Shown here: positions 51,825-59,612 of the stretch, piece by piece
Numbering within the stretch: position 1 is the stretch's first letter
Layout: each line of letters starts with the position of its first letter
Source: Candidatus Saccharimonadota bacterium
GTDB taxonomy: Bacteria; Patescibacteriota; Saccharimonadia; Saccharimonadales; Saccharimonadaceae
Assembly: GCA_017460225.1 (NCBI GenBank)
Contig: JAFUBM010000019.1
Span: forward strand, 30,878-94,877
Direction: 5' to 3'
Length of the DNA stretch: 64,000 nt
Made by a program: the position numbers and the translations under genes
Notes under the pieces: generated by a model
The model's input: only the letters and a program-made list of their open reading frames with translations
The model's database searches: none
Told to the model about the DNA's origin: nothing

Positions 51825-52613
51825 TTAAACGTTGAAAATTGGGCTAGAAAAGCCAATGATGATGATAGCGAGAATGGCGATAGAGAAGACGGCGGGCAGG
51901 GCGACATCTTTGAGCTTGAGGCGACCGTCGCGAGCCTCAACGGCGGAGTAAAGCTTCTCAACGAGAAAGGCAAGAAGCGTGAGAATGATGGAAAGCTGGG
52001 GGAGCATCAGACCGGTCTGGGTGAAGGCGTAGATAATCAGCCAAGAATGTGCCAGCAGCGCGATTTCTGCAAAGAACAGCCCAAAGAGTAGTGCTGGGTA
52101 GCCGCTGTGCATACTGTTGTTGTTTTGGGCCAGAACGTGGCGAGCGGCGGCGTAGCCGATGATAAACTCAAGAACAACCAAGAGGATAGAATTTGTAGAA
52201 GCGGCGAGAATCGAGGCGGCGGCAGTCCCGAGGAAGACGGAGAAAAGCGCCTGGACAAGCGTCCAAAACTCGGAGGTCTTAGGCTTGACAAAGACAAGCC
52301 AGACGGCATAGCCGGCGGCGAGGAAATAATGGACGGGCAAGAGCTCCGAGCCGGAGAAATACGCCAAGAGCACAAAGGAAAAGCCCACGATAAGGTCAAC
52401 GAGATTGGACTTAAAGTTGAGGAAGAGATAATGACGCCGGACGGCAAACATCCGCCACTTGGAGACCAGGACGAGAATGAAGCCAATAATCCAGGAGCCG
52501 GAGACTAGCGTGACAAAGATAGAGCCAACGCCAAGAAGGAGATTAAGCGTAACGTGAAGGACAGAAGAGAGGATGTTGCGTGATTTTCTGATGAATACAT
52601 AATCCGAAGCCAT
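51825..52613 (-). CDS. Multi-pass membrane protein of unknown function (262 aa)
   Basis: Seven or eight hydrophobic segments are visible, starting at LHVTLNLLLGVGSIFVTLVS (about 17-37). The N-terminus is basic (FIRKSRNILSS). No catalytic motif is recognised. TATAAT lies 10 bases before the ATG and a TTTTAAG direct repeat sits at the -35 position. Being first in the likely operon with htrA, it may take part in envelope maintenance; that is inference only. Confidence 0.7.
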   Translation of the reverse strand: MASDYVFIRKSRNILSSVLHVTLNLLLGVGSIFVTLVSGSWIIGFILVLVSKWRMFAVRRHYLFLNFKSNLVDLIVGFSFVLLAYFSGSELLPVHYFLAAGYAVWLVFVKPKTSEFWTLVQALFSVFLGTAAASILAASTNSILLVVLEFIIGYAAARHVLAQNNNSMHSGYPALLFGLFFAEIALLAHSWLIIYAFTQTGLMLPQLSIILTLLAFLVEKLYSAVEARDGRLKLKDVALPAVFSIAILAIIIIGFSSPIFNV

Positions 52614-52622
52614 ATAATATAT

Positions 52623-52655
52623 ATTATATCAAAAATCTTAAAAAGAAACTTAAAA
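52623..52655 (-). promoter_or_regulatory. Promoter with TTTTAAG-N5-TTTTAAG direct repeat upstream of the htrA operon
   Basis: Minus strand: direct repeat TTTTAAG with 12-base period (complement CTTAAAA at 637-643 and 649-655), then 8 bases, then TATAAT (623-628). The same repeat, period and position occur at 55743-55776 upstream of the response regulator. The repeat covers the -35 region, as expected for an OmpR-family activator. The lepB promoter faces the other way. Confidence 0.65.
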
Positions 52656-52705
52656 ACAGTAGCAAAATCCTTGTGTTGCGCAGAAACGTGCTATAATAAA
52701 AGTAT

Positions 52706-53356
52706 ATGGAGAAAAATATAGATCAAGCAAGTTTTATGCAGCGGCATCCGCTGGTTAAAGATTTTTTGTCGCTCGTGGCGTTTGTGGGGGCAGTGGCGCT
52801 GGGCACGTTTTTGCTAAACACCTTTGTCTTTCGGTCGTATAACGTCGTAGGCGGGAGTATGGAGAATACCCTGCTAAATGATGACCGCTTGATCGTAAAC
52901 CGTCTGACGGTCTCCTGGGCGCATTTCTTAGGGAAGGAATACGTCCCGCAGCGGGGCGACATTATCGTCTTTGCCAACGGTAGCTCGAGCGGAGACTTGA
53001 CTTGTTCCGCGCCTACCGGGATTAAGGATCAGTATATTATCAAGCGCGTGATTGCCTTTCCGGGCGAGCGTGTCCAGGTAAAAGACGGAGTAATGACCGT
53101 TTACAATGATGAACATCCAGACGGGATTGTCTACGATACGGAGTGGCGCATCGCGAGCGATAACGGACCAAAAGAATACACCAGCGGCGAGGTAGACCTC
53201 GTAGTACCGGAGGGAGAGTTGTTTGTGTCGGGAGATAACCGAGAGGGGTCAAATAGCTATGATTCCCGCAACGGGTTAGGGACGATTCCCTACTGTCGTG
53301 TGGTAGGGCCGATTTCTCTCCGGCTGTTCCCGTTAGATAGATTTAGGCTGTTTTAG
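52706..53356 (+). CDS. lepB: Signal peptidase I
   Basis: The 216-residue protein has one N-terminal membrane helix (DFLSLVAFVGAVALGTFLLN, about 15-36), catalytic Ser in VVGGSMENTLL near 53, the Lys in QYIIKRVIAFPGERV near 113 and SGDNREGSNSYDSR near 172. It removes signal peptides outside the membrane. TGCTATAAT lies about 8 bases before the ATG (leaderless). The glutaredoxin-like gene follows after 8 bases. Confidence 0.96.
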   Translation: MEKNIDQASFMQRHPLVKDFLSLVAFVGAVALGTFLLNTFVFRSYNVVGGSMENTLLNDDRLIVNRLTVSWAHFLGKEYVPQRGDIIVFANGSSSGDLTCSAPTGIKDQYIIKRVIAFPGERVQVKDGVMTVYNDEHPDGIVYDTEWRIASDNGPKEYTSGEVDLVVPEGELFVSGDNREGSNSYDSRNGLGTIPYCRVVGPISLRLFPLDRFRLF

Positions 53357-53364
53357 GAGGTAAC

Positions 53365-53565
53365 ATGAAAAAAGTAAAAGTCTACACAACGCCGACGTGC
53401 GTGTACTGCCACGCTCTGCTAGACTGGTTTGACGAGATGGGGATAGAATACGAAGAAATTGACGCCTCAAACGACGAGTCGATTATGCTAGTCCCAGTAA
53501 CGGAGATAGACGGTGTGCGTGTAGAGGGGTTTAACCGTCGCAAAATCAAAAAGCTGTTAGCTTGA
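53365..53565 (+). CDS. Glutaredoxin-like thiol protein
   Basis: The 66-residue protein (KKVKVYTTPTCVYCHALLDW) has the CVYC redox motif at 11-14 and VPVTEIDGVRVEGFN with the cis-Pro loop, slightly shorter than standard glutaredoxins. It probably reduces disulfides or serves a reductase. AGGAGG precedes the ATG; cotranscribed with lepB. The stop is TGA. Confidence 0.9.
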   Translation: MKKVKVYTTPTCVYCHALLDWFDEMGIEYEEIDASNDESIMLVPVTEIDGVRVEGFNRRKIKKLLA

Positions 53566-53593
53566 GATAATAAATATATAGTATAGACACAAA

Positions 53594-53630
53594 AAACGGC
53601 AAGGCTAATGTGAGGAAAACCTTGCCGTTT
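53594..53630. terminator. Bidirectional terminator
   Basis: Stem aaacggcaagg/ccttgccgttt with A- and T-rich flanks, between the glutaredoxin gene and the converging 83-aa gene. Confidence 0.85.
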
Positions 53631-53637
53631 CAGAGCT

Positions 53638-53889
53638 TTACGCCGATGTGAGGTGCCAAGATAGGTCAGTAGAGTCAAACTCTAAAGCGTATCTTCTGTG
53701 GCCGGCGATAATGTCGAAGATGTGATGAGCGGCCGTGCCAACAAACCGGATGTGAGTACGGAGGAGCTCCGTAACTTCAACTTCTGATTCTCCGCGTTTC
53801 TTGAAAGAAAGCGGCTGGCAAGGCGTCATCTCATAGCCGAAAAGGGCCATGACTTCGACGCGCTCTGAGGTAGTTTTATTGTTTTTCAT
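53638..53889 (-). CDS. Hypothetical protein (83 aa)
   Basis: The protein (MKNNKTTSERVEVMALFGYE) has no signal peptide; later text includes GESEVEVTELLRTHIRF and AAHHIFDIIAGHRRYALE. No family is recognised. AAGGAG 7-8 bases before the ATG at 53889 fixes this start over the longer frame. A TATAAT at 54036-54041 implies an untranslated leader of about 140 bases. Confidence 0.6.
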   Translation of the reverse strand: MKNNKTTSERVEVMALFGYEMTPCQPLSFKKRGESEVEVTELLRTHIRFVGTAAHHIFDIIAGHRRYALEFDSTDLSWHLTSA

Positions 53890-54041
53890 AGATAACTCCT
53901 TGAATTTGGTTCGCAGAGTCATTTATGTGAGCCCAAACTGTAAAAAGGCTCTTGGCAGCCGAGGCAAATGACAAAAACCTCAACTGCTTCGTGAGTTTTG
54001 TCTAACCAGGGACCGAAGTATGACTAGACACTTTTATTATA
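53890..54041 (-). promoter_or_regulatory. Promoter and structured leader of the 83-aa gene
   Basis: Minus-strand TATAAT at 54036-54041 is followed at the expected transcript start by a stem gtcta/tagac (54000-54029) and further short pairings. About 140 untranslated bases precede the gene, long for this genome. No known RNA motif is recognised. Confidence 0.5.
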
Positions 54042-54094
54042 AAAGACTTTTTGGGCTTCTGGTAGTCTTGATTTTTGAGGTTTTTATAGTTTGG

Positions 54095-55072
54095 CTAAAA
54101 CTCGAGCGTAAAAGAGGTAGACGAGCGGCTAGAAGCTGCGGAGAGTTTCCAGCCGTTGCGTGAGGCGAGCGACTGGGCAATGGCAAGCCCGAGGCCGGAG
54201 CCGGCGGCGCTTTTGTCGACTTGGTAGAACCGGTCGAAGATGTGAGGAAGCTGGTCTTTGGGGATGGTGGCGCCGTCGTTTTTGACGGTGAGAGATTTGG
54301 GCGAGACGGAGACGCGGATTTTGGTGGCGGAGTATTTGATAGCGTTGTCGAGAAGGATTTCGAGGAGCTCGCGGAAGTCGGCGCGATTGAGCTTGGCGGT
54401 AGCGCCTTGGTCGAGTTGATAAGAAGTCGTGAGCTTGAGATGTTTTTGGCGGAGGCGGGGGCCGAAAGACGTGAGAGTGTCGGAGACGAGGGGCTTGAGC
54501 TCGACGGATTCGGCGGCGGGGCGGGTAGTGGCGGCGTCGGTCTTGGCGAGTTTTAGGAGGTCGAGAGTGAGACGCTCGGCTTTGTCGGCTTCGAGCTCGA
54601 TGTTTTTGATCCAGTGGTTTTCTGCGGTGAGGTCGGCAGCTTCGAGATTGGCTTTAATAGCGGCGATAGGGGTTTTGATTTCGTGAGAAGCGTTGGCGAT
54701 GAAGATTTTTTGGGTTTCGTAAGCGTCGCGGACGGGCTTGATGGCTTCTTCGGCAAAGATAAAGGAGAAGATAGCAACAAGGATTTCGACCGAGATGCCG
54801 GTGATGATGAGGACGCGGAGAAGATTTTCTAGAGCGAGCTCGCGGTCAGCCAGGACGCGCTCTTCGACAACTTGGCGGAAGTAGGTGGTGTCGCCGGAGG
54901 AGTCAGAGAATGAGCCTTCGGTGATTTCGAGGGAGGACTCGGGAGGAATCGGCTTGCGCGAGTCGGCGGAATTTTTGGCAACGAGGTAGACCGCGGAATA
55001 GGCCGCGATCAGAATGATAGAGGTCGTGACGAGATTGATGAGAATAAACTTGTTTCTTAGCTTTTTGAACAT
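54095..55072 (-). CDS. Sensor histidine kinase
   Basis: The 325-residue protein has two membrane helices (about 11-30 and 85-107) around a small outside loop, the phosphoacceptor box FIANASHEIKTPIAAI near 130, the ATP-binding N box LLDNAIKYSA and the GSGLGLAIAQSLASRNGW region. No HAMP domain is obvious. It overlaps the response regulator gene by 16 bases, forming a two-gene operon. It resembles envelope-stress kinases by size and layout, but the signal is unknown. Confidence 0.93.
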   Translation of the reverse strand: MFKKLRNKFILINLVTTSIILIAAYSAVYLVAKNSADSRKPIPPESSLEITEGSFSDSSGDTTYFRQVVEERVLADRELALENLLRVLIITGISVEILVAIFSFIFAEEAIKPVRDAYETQKIFIANASHEIKTPIAAIKANLEAADLTAENHWIKNIELEADKAERLTLDLLKLAKTDAATTRPAAESVELKPLVSDTLTSFGPRLRQKHLKLTTSYQLDQGATAKLNRADFRELLEILLDNAIKYSATKIRVSVSPKSLTVKNDGATIPKDQLPHIFDRFYQVDKSAAGSGLGLAIAQSLASRNGWKLSAASSRSSTSFTLEF

Positions 55073-55719
55073 AGTTTGTATCCGAGACCGCGGATGGTCT
55101 TGATTTCTACTTTGGACTTGAGCGAGCGGAGCTTTTTGCGGAGGTAGGACATATAGACTTCTACGTAGTTGTCTTCGGCGAGCATCTCGGCGCCCCAGAC
55201 GTGGGCGAGGATGTAGTCTTTTTGGACGGTTTTGTCGCCGGATTTAAACAACATCTCGAGGATGTCGGACTCTTTCTCGGTGAGCTCGATACCGTTGACA
55301 GTGCGTGAATCGGGGTCAAACTCGAGGTCGCCAAATTTGAGGAGTTTGGATTCCTGGAGAGCGGGGCGACGGACGAGGGCGTTGAGCCGAGCAATAAGCT
55401 CTTTGGTCTTAAACGGTTTGGCGAGATAATCGTCGGCGCCGGACTCGAGGCCTTTGATTTTGTCTTCGACTTCGGAGAGAGCAGAGAGCATAATGACGGG
55501 GGTTTTGATTCCTTGTTTGCGGATAATCTCCAGGATTTCTAGCCCGGACATTTTGGGCAGCATAATGTCTAGGACGATAGCATCGTAGACCGGCTTTTTG
55601 GCGAGGCGGAGTCCTTCTTCGCCGTCTTCGGCCCAGTCGACATTGATGCCGGATTTTTTGAGTAAGTGGGTGACGGCGTCGGCTAGGAGTTGTTCATCTT
55701 CAACGTAAAGTATTCTCAT
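55057..55719 (-). CDS. OmpR-family response regulator
   Basis: The 220-residue protein has a receiver domain (ILYVEDEQLLADAV, phosphoacceptor Asp in AIVLDIMLPKMSGLE near 51, Lys in YLAKPFKTKEL) and a winged-helix DNA-binding domain with LTEKESDILEMLF and YLRKKLRSLKSKVEIKTIRG. It probably binds direct repeats; one lies in its own promoter (55758-55776) and a matching one upstream of the htrA operon, suggesting autoregulation and control of envelope proteolysis. Confidence 0.95.
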   Translation of the reverse strand: MRILYVEDEQLLADAVTHLLKKSGINVDWAEDGEEGLRLAKKPVYDAIVLDIMLPKMSGLEILEIIRKQGIKTPVIMLSALSEVEDKIKGLESGADDYLAKPFKTKELIARLNALVRRPALQESKLLKFGDLEFDPDSRTVNGIELTEKESDILEMLFKSGDKTVQKDYILAHVWGAEMLAEDNYVEVYMSYLRKKLRSLKSKVEIKTIRGLGYKLCSKS

Positions 55720-55742
55720 AAGTTTTCCTTGTTTATGAGGCT

Positions 55743-55776
55743 ATTATAGCGAGAAAGCTTAAAACAAAACTTAAAA
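55743..55776 (-). promoter_or_regulatory. Promoter with TTTTAAG-N5-TTTTAAG direct repeat upstream of the two-component operon
   Basis: Minus strand TTTTAAG-TTTTG-TTTTAAG (complement 758-776), 9 bases, then TATAAT (743-748), with AAGGAAAAC before the ATG. The hexamer TTTAAG matches the streptococcal CiaR site but the period is 12 rather than 11. Confidence 0.65.
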
Positions 55777-55777
55777 T

Positions 55778-56902
55778 CTAGCTGTTGCTGGCGCGGATTT
55801 TGCGGATCTTAGGAAGCTCATCAACAAGGACTTTGATACAGCCGGCAATCGGGATGGCGATGATAGTACCAAAGAGCCCGAGCATATACGTCCCGATAGT
55901 GATGGCGATGAGGACGAAAACGGGGCGGAGGTTGAGGGCGTCGCCCTGGATCTTCGGCTCAAAAACGTTGGACTCGATAACGCCGTAGACGATATAGAAA
56001 GCAAGCCAGACAAACGCGAGCAGCGGATTGGAAAGGACAAGGAGGAGGGTAATGATAACGGCGCCGATGATTTGACCAAACATCGGGATGATGCAGAATA
56101 CCGTAGCGATCATACCCATCGGCAGAGCGAGGCGAGCTTCAACATGGAAGATGGCGGAGAGGATGAAGATAGAGAGAGTAACGGCGATACCGTCGATGAT
56201 GGCGACAAGGACCTTTTTGTCGACAAAGGTTGAGACGACCCAAGCCATCTTGGAGACGAGGAAGCGGGCTTCGGAGAGCATTTTGGCGTCGGAATCTTTG
56301 GCTTCGGACGCGGTGCGGCGAGCGCCAAGCTTCTCCCAAAGTTCGTTGACCATATCGGGTCCCTCGAGGAGGAAGAAGAGAGTCATAATGAGGCAGACAA
56401 CGGCTTTGCCGAGGAAGCCAGAGACGGCGGAGATGCCAGTTACGACGCTAGTGCCGAGGCCGGAGAGGAAATCTTTAGAAAAAGCTTCGACGGAGCTTAG
56501 CAGCTCTCCGGAGAGATCATCGACGCCGAAGGTGTGGCCAAAAGAGTTGAGACTCTCTAGGTCGGCGTTTTCGATCATGCTAGGGAGAGAGGAGACAAAC
56601 CGGACGAGCTCGTTGACGACGAGCGGGCCAACTGCGGCGACGATGGTGGCGATAACGAGGAGGACAATGAGATAAGCCAAGACGGAGGGGAGCTTAGACT
56701 TGGTCTTCATCTTTTTGTGGATGAAAAGGTCAACCTTGACGGCGAGCGGGCGGATGGAGATGGCAAGAATAGCGGCGACAAAAATCAGCGCTAGAGCCTC
56801 CCGGGCGGTAAAGATAAAGAACCCTACGGCGGCAAAGCCAAGGATAACGAGCCAGAAGCGGATAAAGGTTTTGGTTTCGATTTCGATAATGTGGCGTGAC
56901 AT
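55778..56902 (-). CDS. AI-2E (PerM) family membrane permease
   Basis: The 374-residue protein has about eight hydrophobic segments (FWLVILGFAAVGFFIFTARE at the start; ALPMGMIATVFCIIPMFGQI, VFVLIAITIGTYMLGLFGTI later) and the family pattern GVIESNVFEPKIQGDALNL. Members are thought to export small molecules or ions; the name from autoinducer-2 does not fix the substrate. It lies upstream of the two-component operon with its own start and AAGGAG site. Confidence 0.9.
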   Translation of the reverse strand: MSRHIIEIETKTFIRFWLVILGFAAVGFFIFTAREALALIFVAAILAISIRPLAVKVDLFIHKKMKTKSKLPSVLAYLIVLLVIATIVAAVGPLVVNELVRFVSSLPSMIENADLESLNSFGHTFGVDDLSGELLSSVEAFSKDFLSGLGTSVVTGISAVSGFLGKAVVCLIMTLFFLLEGPDMVNELWEKLGARRTASEAKDSDAKMLSEARFLVSKMAWVVSTFVDKKVLVAIIDGIAVTLSIFILSAIFHVEARLALPMGMIATVFCIIPMFGQIIGAVIITLLLVLSNPLLAFVWLAFYIVYGVIESNVFEPKIQGDALNLRPVFVLIAITIGTYMLGLFGTIIAIPIAGCIKVLVDELPKIRKIRASNS

Positions 56903-56925
56903 AAAATCTCCTTGCAGTTATTATA

Positions 56926-57966
56926 TCATGAAATCTCGCCAATGAGTTGTTTCGACTCGGAGGCGGGAAGAGCTTCGACGTCTTGCATTTCGCGCTCGAG
57001 ACGGCGGGCTTGTTTGCGGGTGTCTTCGAGCTTTTTGGCGGATTCGCCGAGCTTTTTCTCGACACCCTCGAGCAGATCGCCAAACTTGCCAAACTGGGTC
57101 TTGACGGCGCCGAGAAGATGCCAGACTTCGGCGGAACGTTTTTCGATGGCGACGGAGCGGTAGCCCATGAGGAGACCGTTGAGCATAACGGGGAGCGTGG
57201 CGGGGGAGGCAAGCGAGACGTTGAACTTGGTGCGGAGTTCTTCGTCGAGACCGGGGATGCGAAGGATTTCCGCATACAAGCTTTCGGTGGGGACAAACAT
57301 CATGGCAAAATCCGTGGTCTTGGGCGGCTCGATGTATTTGTCGTGGATTTTCTTGGCCTGGGCTTTGACGTCTTTTTCGAGGTCTTTGCGGTAGCGTTCG
57401 ACTTCGGTCTTGTCGCCGCGGTCATAAGCTTTGACGAGGCGGGTGTAGTTCTCTACGGGGAACTTGGAATCGATGGGGAGTAGGACTTCGGTCTCCTTGC
57501 CGGGCATTTTGACGGCAAACTCCACGCGGTCAAGCGTGCCGGATTTGATCAAAGTGTTTTCGACATACTGAGACGGGGAGAGCATATCAGAGATGATGGC
57601 GCCGAGCTGGACTTCGCCGTAGATGCCGCGGGTTTTGACGCCCTCCATGACTTTCTTAAGGTCGCCAACGCCGGTGGCGAGGGTCTTCATCTCGCCGAGA
57701 CCTTTGTAAACTTCGGAAAGCTGGGTGGAGATTTCTTTGAAACTTTCGTTGAAGCGCTTTTCGACGGAGGCTTGGAGCTTTTCATCGACGGTCTCGCGCA
57801 TCTGCTCGAGCTTCTTTTCGTTCCCTTCTTGGAGAGACTTAAGGTTTTCGGTGAGTTCTTTGCGGGAGTTGCGAAGCTCGTCGGTCAGCGTCCGCATCAT
57901 GAGGAAGCCAAAGCCTACGAGAAAAATGAGATTCAGCACTCCCAAAATAATCATAACTAGTTCCAT
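56926..57966 (-). CDS. rmuC: RmuC-domain DNA recombination protein
   Basis: The 346-residue protein has an N-terminal membrane helix (MIILGVLNLIFLVGFGFLMM), a coiled-coil (about 30-100) and the RmuC nuclease-like domain with GIYGEVQLGAIISDMLSPSQ, LLPIDSKFPVENYTRL and FAMMFVPTESLYAEIL. RmuC is linked to limiting inverted-repeat recombination, of interest given the palindromes here. I start at 57966, 6 bases after TGCTATAAT, rather than at 58035. Confidence 0.92.
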   Translation of the reverse strand: MELVMIILGVLNLIFLVGFGFLMMRTLTDELRNSRKELTENLKSLQEGNEKKLEQMRETVDEKLQASVEKRFNESFKEISTQLSEVYKGLGEMKTLATGVGDLKKVMEGVKTRGIYGEVQLGAIISDMLSPSQYVENTLIKSGTLDRVEFAVKMPGKETEVLLPIDSKFPVENYTRLVKAYDRGDKTEVERYRKDLEKDVKAQAKKIHDKYIEPPKTTDFAMMFVPTESLYAEILRIPGLDEELRTKFNVSLASPATLPVMLNGLLMGYRSVAIEKRSAEVWHLLGAVKTQFGKFGDLLEGVEKKLGESAKKLEDTRKQARRLEREMQDVEALPASESKQLIGEIS

Positions 57967-58023
57967 AGGGCTATTATAGCACGTTTTTAAGTTGGTTGTG
58001 AGGAGATATGGTATAATTGGCTT

Positions 58024-58578
58024 ATGGTAAAACAATCTAAAAAGTCAAAATCTTCTAAAAAACCTTTTCCCGAAGCGCGCTGTTTTGGGAAATATATTGT
58101 GGCGCTTGGCATCTTGGTAGCGGGGCTGCTTGTGGCCGTCGTGTGTCTCGCAAACAATCAGAAAACTCACCTTGAGCAGAAAGAGCTCGAAGCCTTTCAG
58201 CCGGTCGCCGCTAGCCTTGTCCATAGTCTTTCTAGCGAAGGGCTAAACAGTTATCTGACAGACATTGGCGTAACGGATGATGATGACCTTTATTTTGAGT
58301 ATATCACCGTAAAATATGATGGGCACATCCCGGTAGCCCACCGGACTCAACGTCTCCATTTTCAATGTGACCGAGAAGTTGGAGACGAGACGGTTGGTTG
58401 CGCACAAGCTGGATGGGCAGGAGAATGGGAGGTTGTTCCGGATGAGGAACAAGCGCTTTGGCGTGAATATATTGATTTGCTGGAGCAGGTAGAGACGGCC
58501 GAAACAGAAGAAGAGCTTGATGCCTTGCGTACACAGATGAATGTCATAGCAGAAAAGCTATTTTCTGGTAACGATTAG
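58024..58578 (+). CDS. Membrane-anchored hypothetical protein (184 aa)
   Basis: A basic N-terminus (KQSKKSKSSKKP) and one hydrophobic segment (YIVALGILVAGLLVAVVCLA, about 24-43) precede an acidic outside domain with a cysteine pair (HFQCDREVG, GCAQAGW) and a C-terminal helix of Glu-rich repeats. No known family. TATAAT lies 7 bases before the ATG (leaderless), back to back with the rmuC promoter. Confidence 0.65.
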   Translation: MVKQSKKSKSSKKPFPEARCFGKYIVALGILVAGLLVAVVCLANNQKTHLEQKELEAFQPVAASLVHSLSSEGLNSYLTDIGVTDDDDLYFEYITVKYDGHIPVAHRTQRLHFQCDREVGDETVGCAQAGWAGEWEVVPDEEQALWREYIDLLEQVETAETEEELDALRTQMNVIAEKLFSGND

Positions 58579-58598
58579 ACTATGATATAATACAAGAT

Positions 58599-59612
58599 AT
58601 GTACAAGAAATTTTTGGAGTTTTTAAAAGACAAAAGCAAAGTCTGCATCATCCAGGCGGAGAATCCGGATGGGGATTCGCTGGGTTCGGCTATTGCACTT
58701 GATTATCTCATCTCGGCGCTCCAGCCGGAGGCGGAAGTCTCGCTTTATTGCCCAGTCGACATCCCTAAGTATCTGCGTTATTTTTCTGATTGGTCTCGGG
58801 TTGAAAACGAGTTTGACTGGAAAGCGGATGGTTACATCATTGTCGACACCGCGGCTGAAGTCTTACTCTCCAAACTTCTAGACGATTCCGCTATCAAAAA
58901 CAAGCTCTACGAAAAACCGGTCTTTGTGCTTGACCATCACGAAACCCCGGACGACTTAGGCTTCCCCCACGAAGCCATCATCGAGCCGTTACCGGCCTGT
59001 TGCGACTTGATTTTCCGTCTGATCAAGGCAGAAAACTTACCTATCGACACGGACATTGCCAAAAACTTGGTCTATGGTATCCTGTCCGACACGCTTGGGC
59101 TCACTTCCGCCGCCGTTACGCCAGACACTTTCCGCGCGGTCGCTGACTTGCTCCAAGCTGGCGGACTTAACATCGGCGAATTAGAAGAAAATCGCCGCGA
59201 GTTTATGAAAAAATCTCCTCGCATCCTCGGCTACAAAGCCGATCTCATCAAGCGTGTCGACTATTCGCTCGACGGTACGCTCGCTACCGTCCATATCCCC
59301 TGGGAAGACATCCACGAATACTCCGACGAATACAACCCCAATGTCCTGATTCTTGAAGAATTGCGCTTGGTAGAGGGAGTGGAAGTCGCCGTCGCGATAA
59401 AGACTTACCCAGACGGTAAGTTGACCGGCAAAATCCGTACCGGAAAGCCCGTTGCCGACAAAATCGCCGGCTTCTACGGCGGGGGCGGACATCCTTACGC
59501 CGCTGGCTTCCGTACCTATGACATCTCCTACGAAGATTGCCTAAAAGACCTGGTCTCGATGGTCCCGGGATTGCTGGCCGAGGCAGAGAAGGAAGTAAAC
59601 GATGCCGCTTAG
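58599..59612 (+). CDS. nrnA: DHH-family phosphoesterase (NrnA-like)
   Basis: The 337-residue protein has the DHH motifs NPDGDSLGSAIALDYL near 25, IVDTA near 85, VLDHHETPDDLG near 107 and the DHHA1 end GGGGHPYAAGF near 300. NrnA-like enzymes degrade short RNA oligomers (nanoRNA) or cyclic-dinucleotide products. TATAAT lies 9 bases before the ATG. Unlike other plus-strand genes here, its coding strand is C-rich rather than G-rich. It overlaps cysS by 11 bases. Confidence 0.92.
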   Translation: MYKKFLEFLKDKSKVCIIQAENPDGDSLGSAIALDYLISALQPEAEVSLYCPVDIPKYLRYFSDWSRVENEFDWKADGYIIVDTAAEVLLSKLLDDSAIKNKLYEKPVFVLDHHETPDDLGFPHEAIIEPLPACCDLIFRLIKAENLPIDTDIAKNLVYGILSDTLGLTSAAVTPDTFRAVADLLQAGGLNIGELEENRREFMKKSPRILGYKADLIKRVDYSLDGTLATVHIPWEDIHEYSDEYNPNVLILEELRLVEGVEVAVAIKTYPDGKLTGKIRTGKPVADKIAGFYGGGGHPYAAGFRTYDISYEDCLKDLVSMVPGLLAEAEKEVNDAA

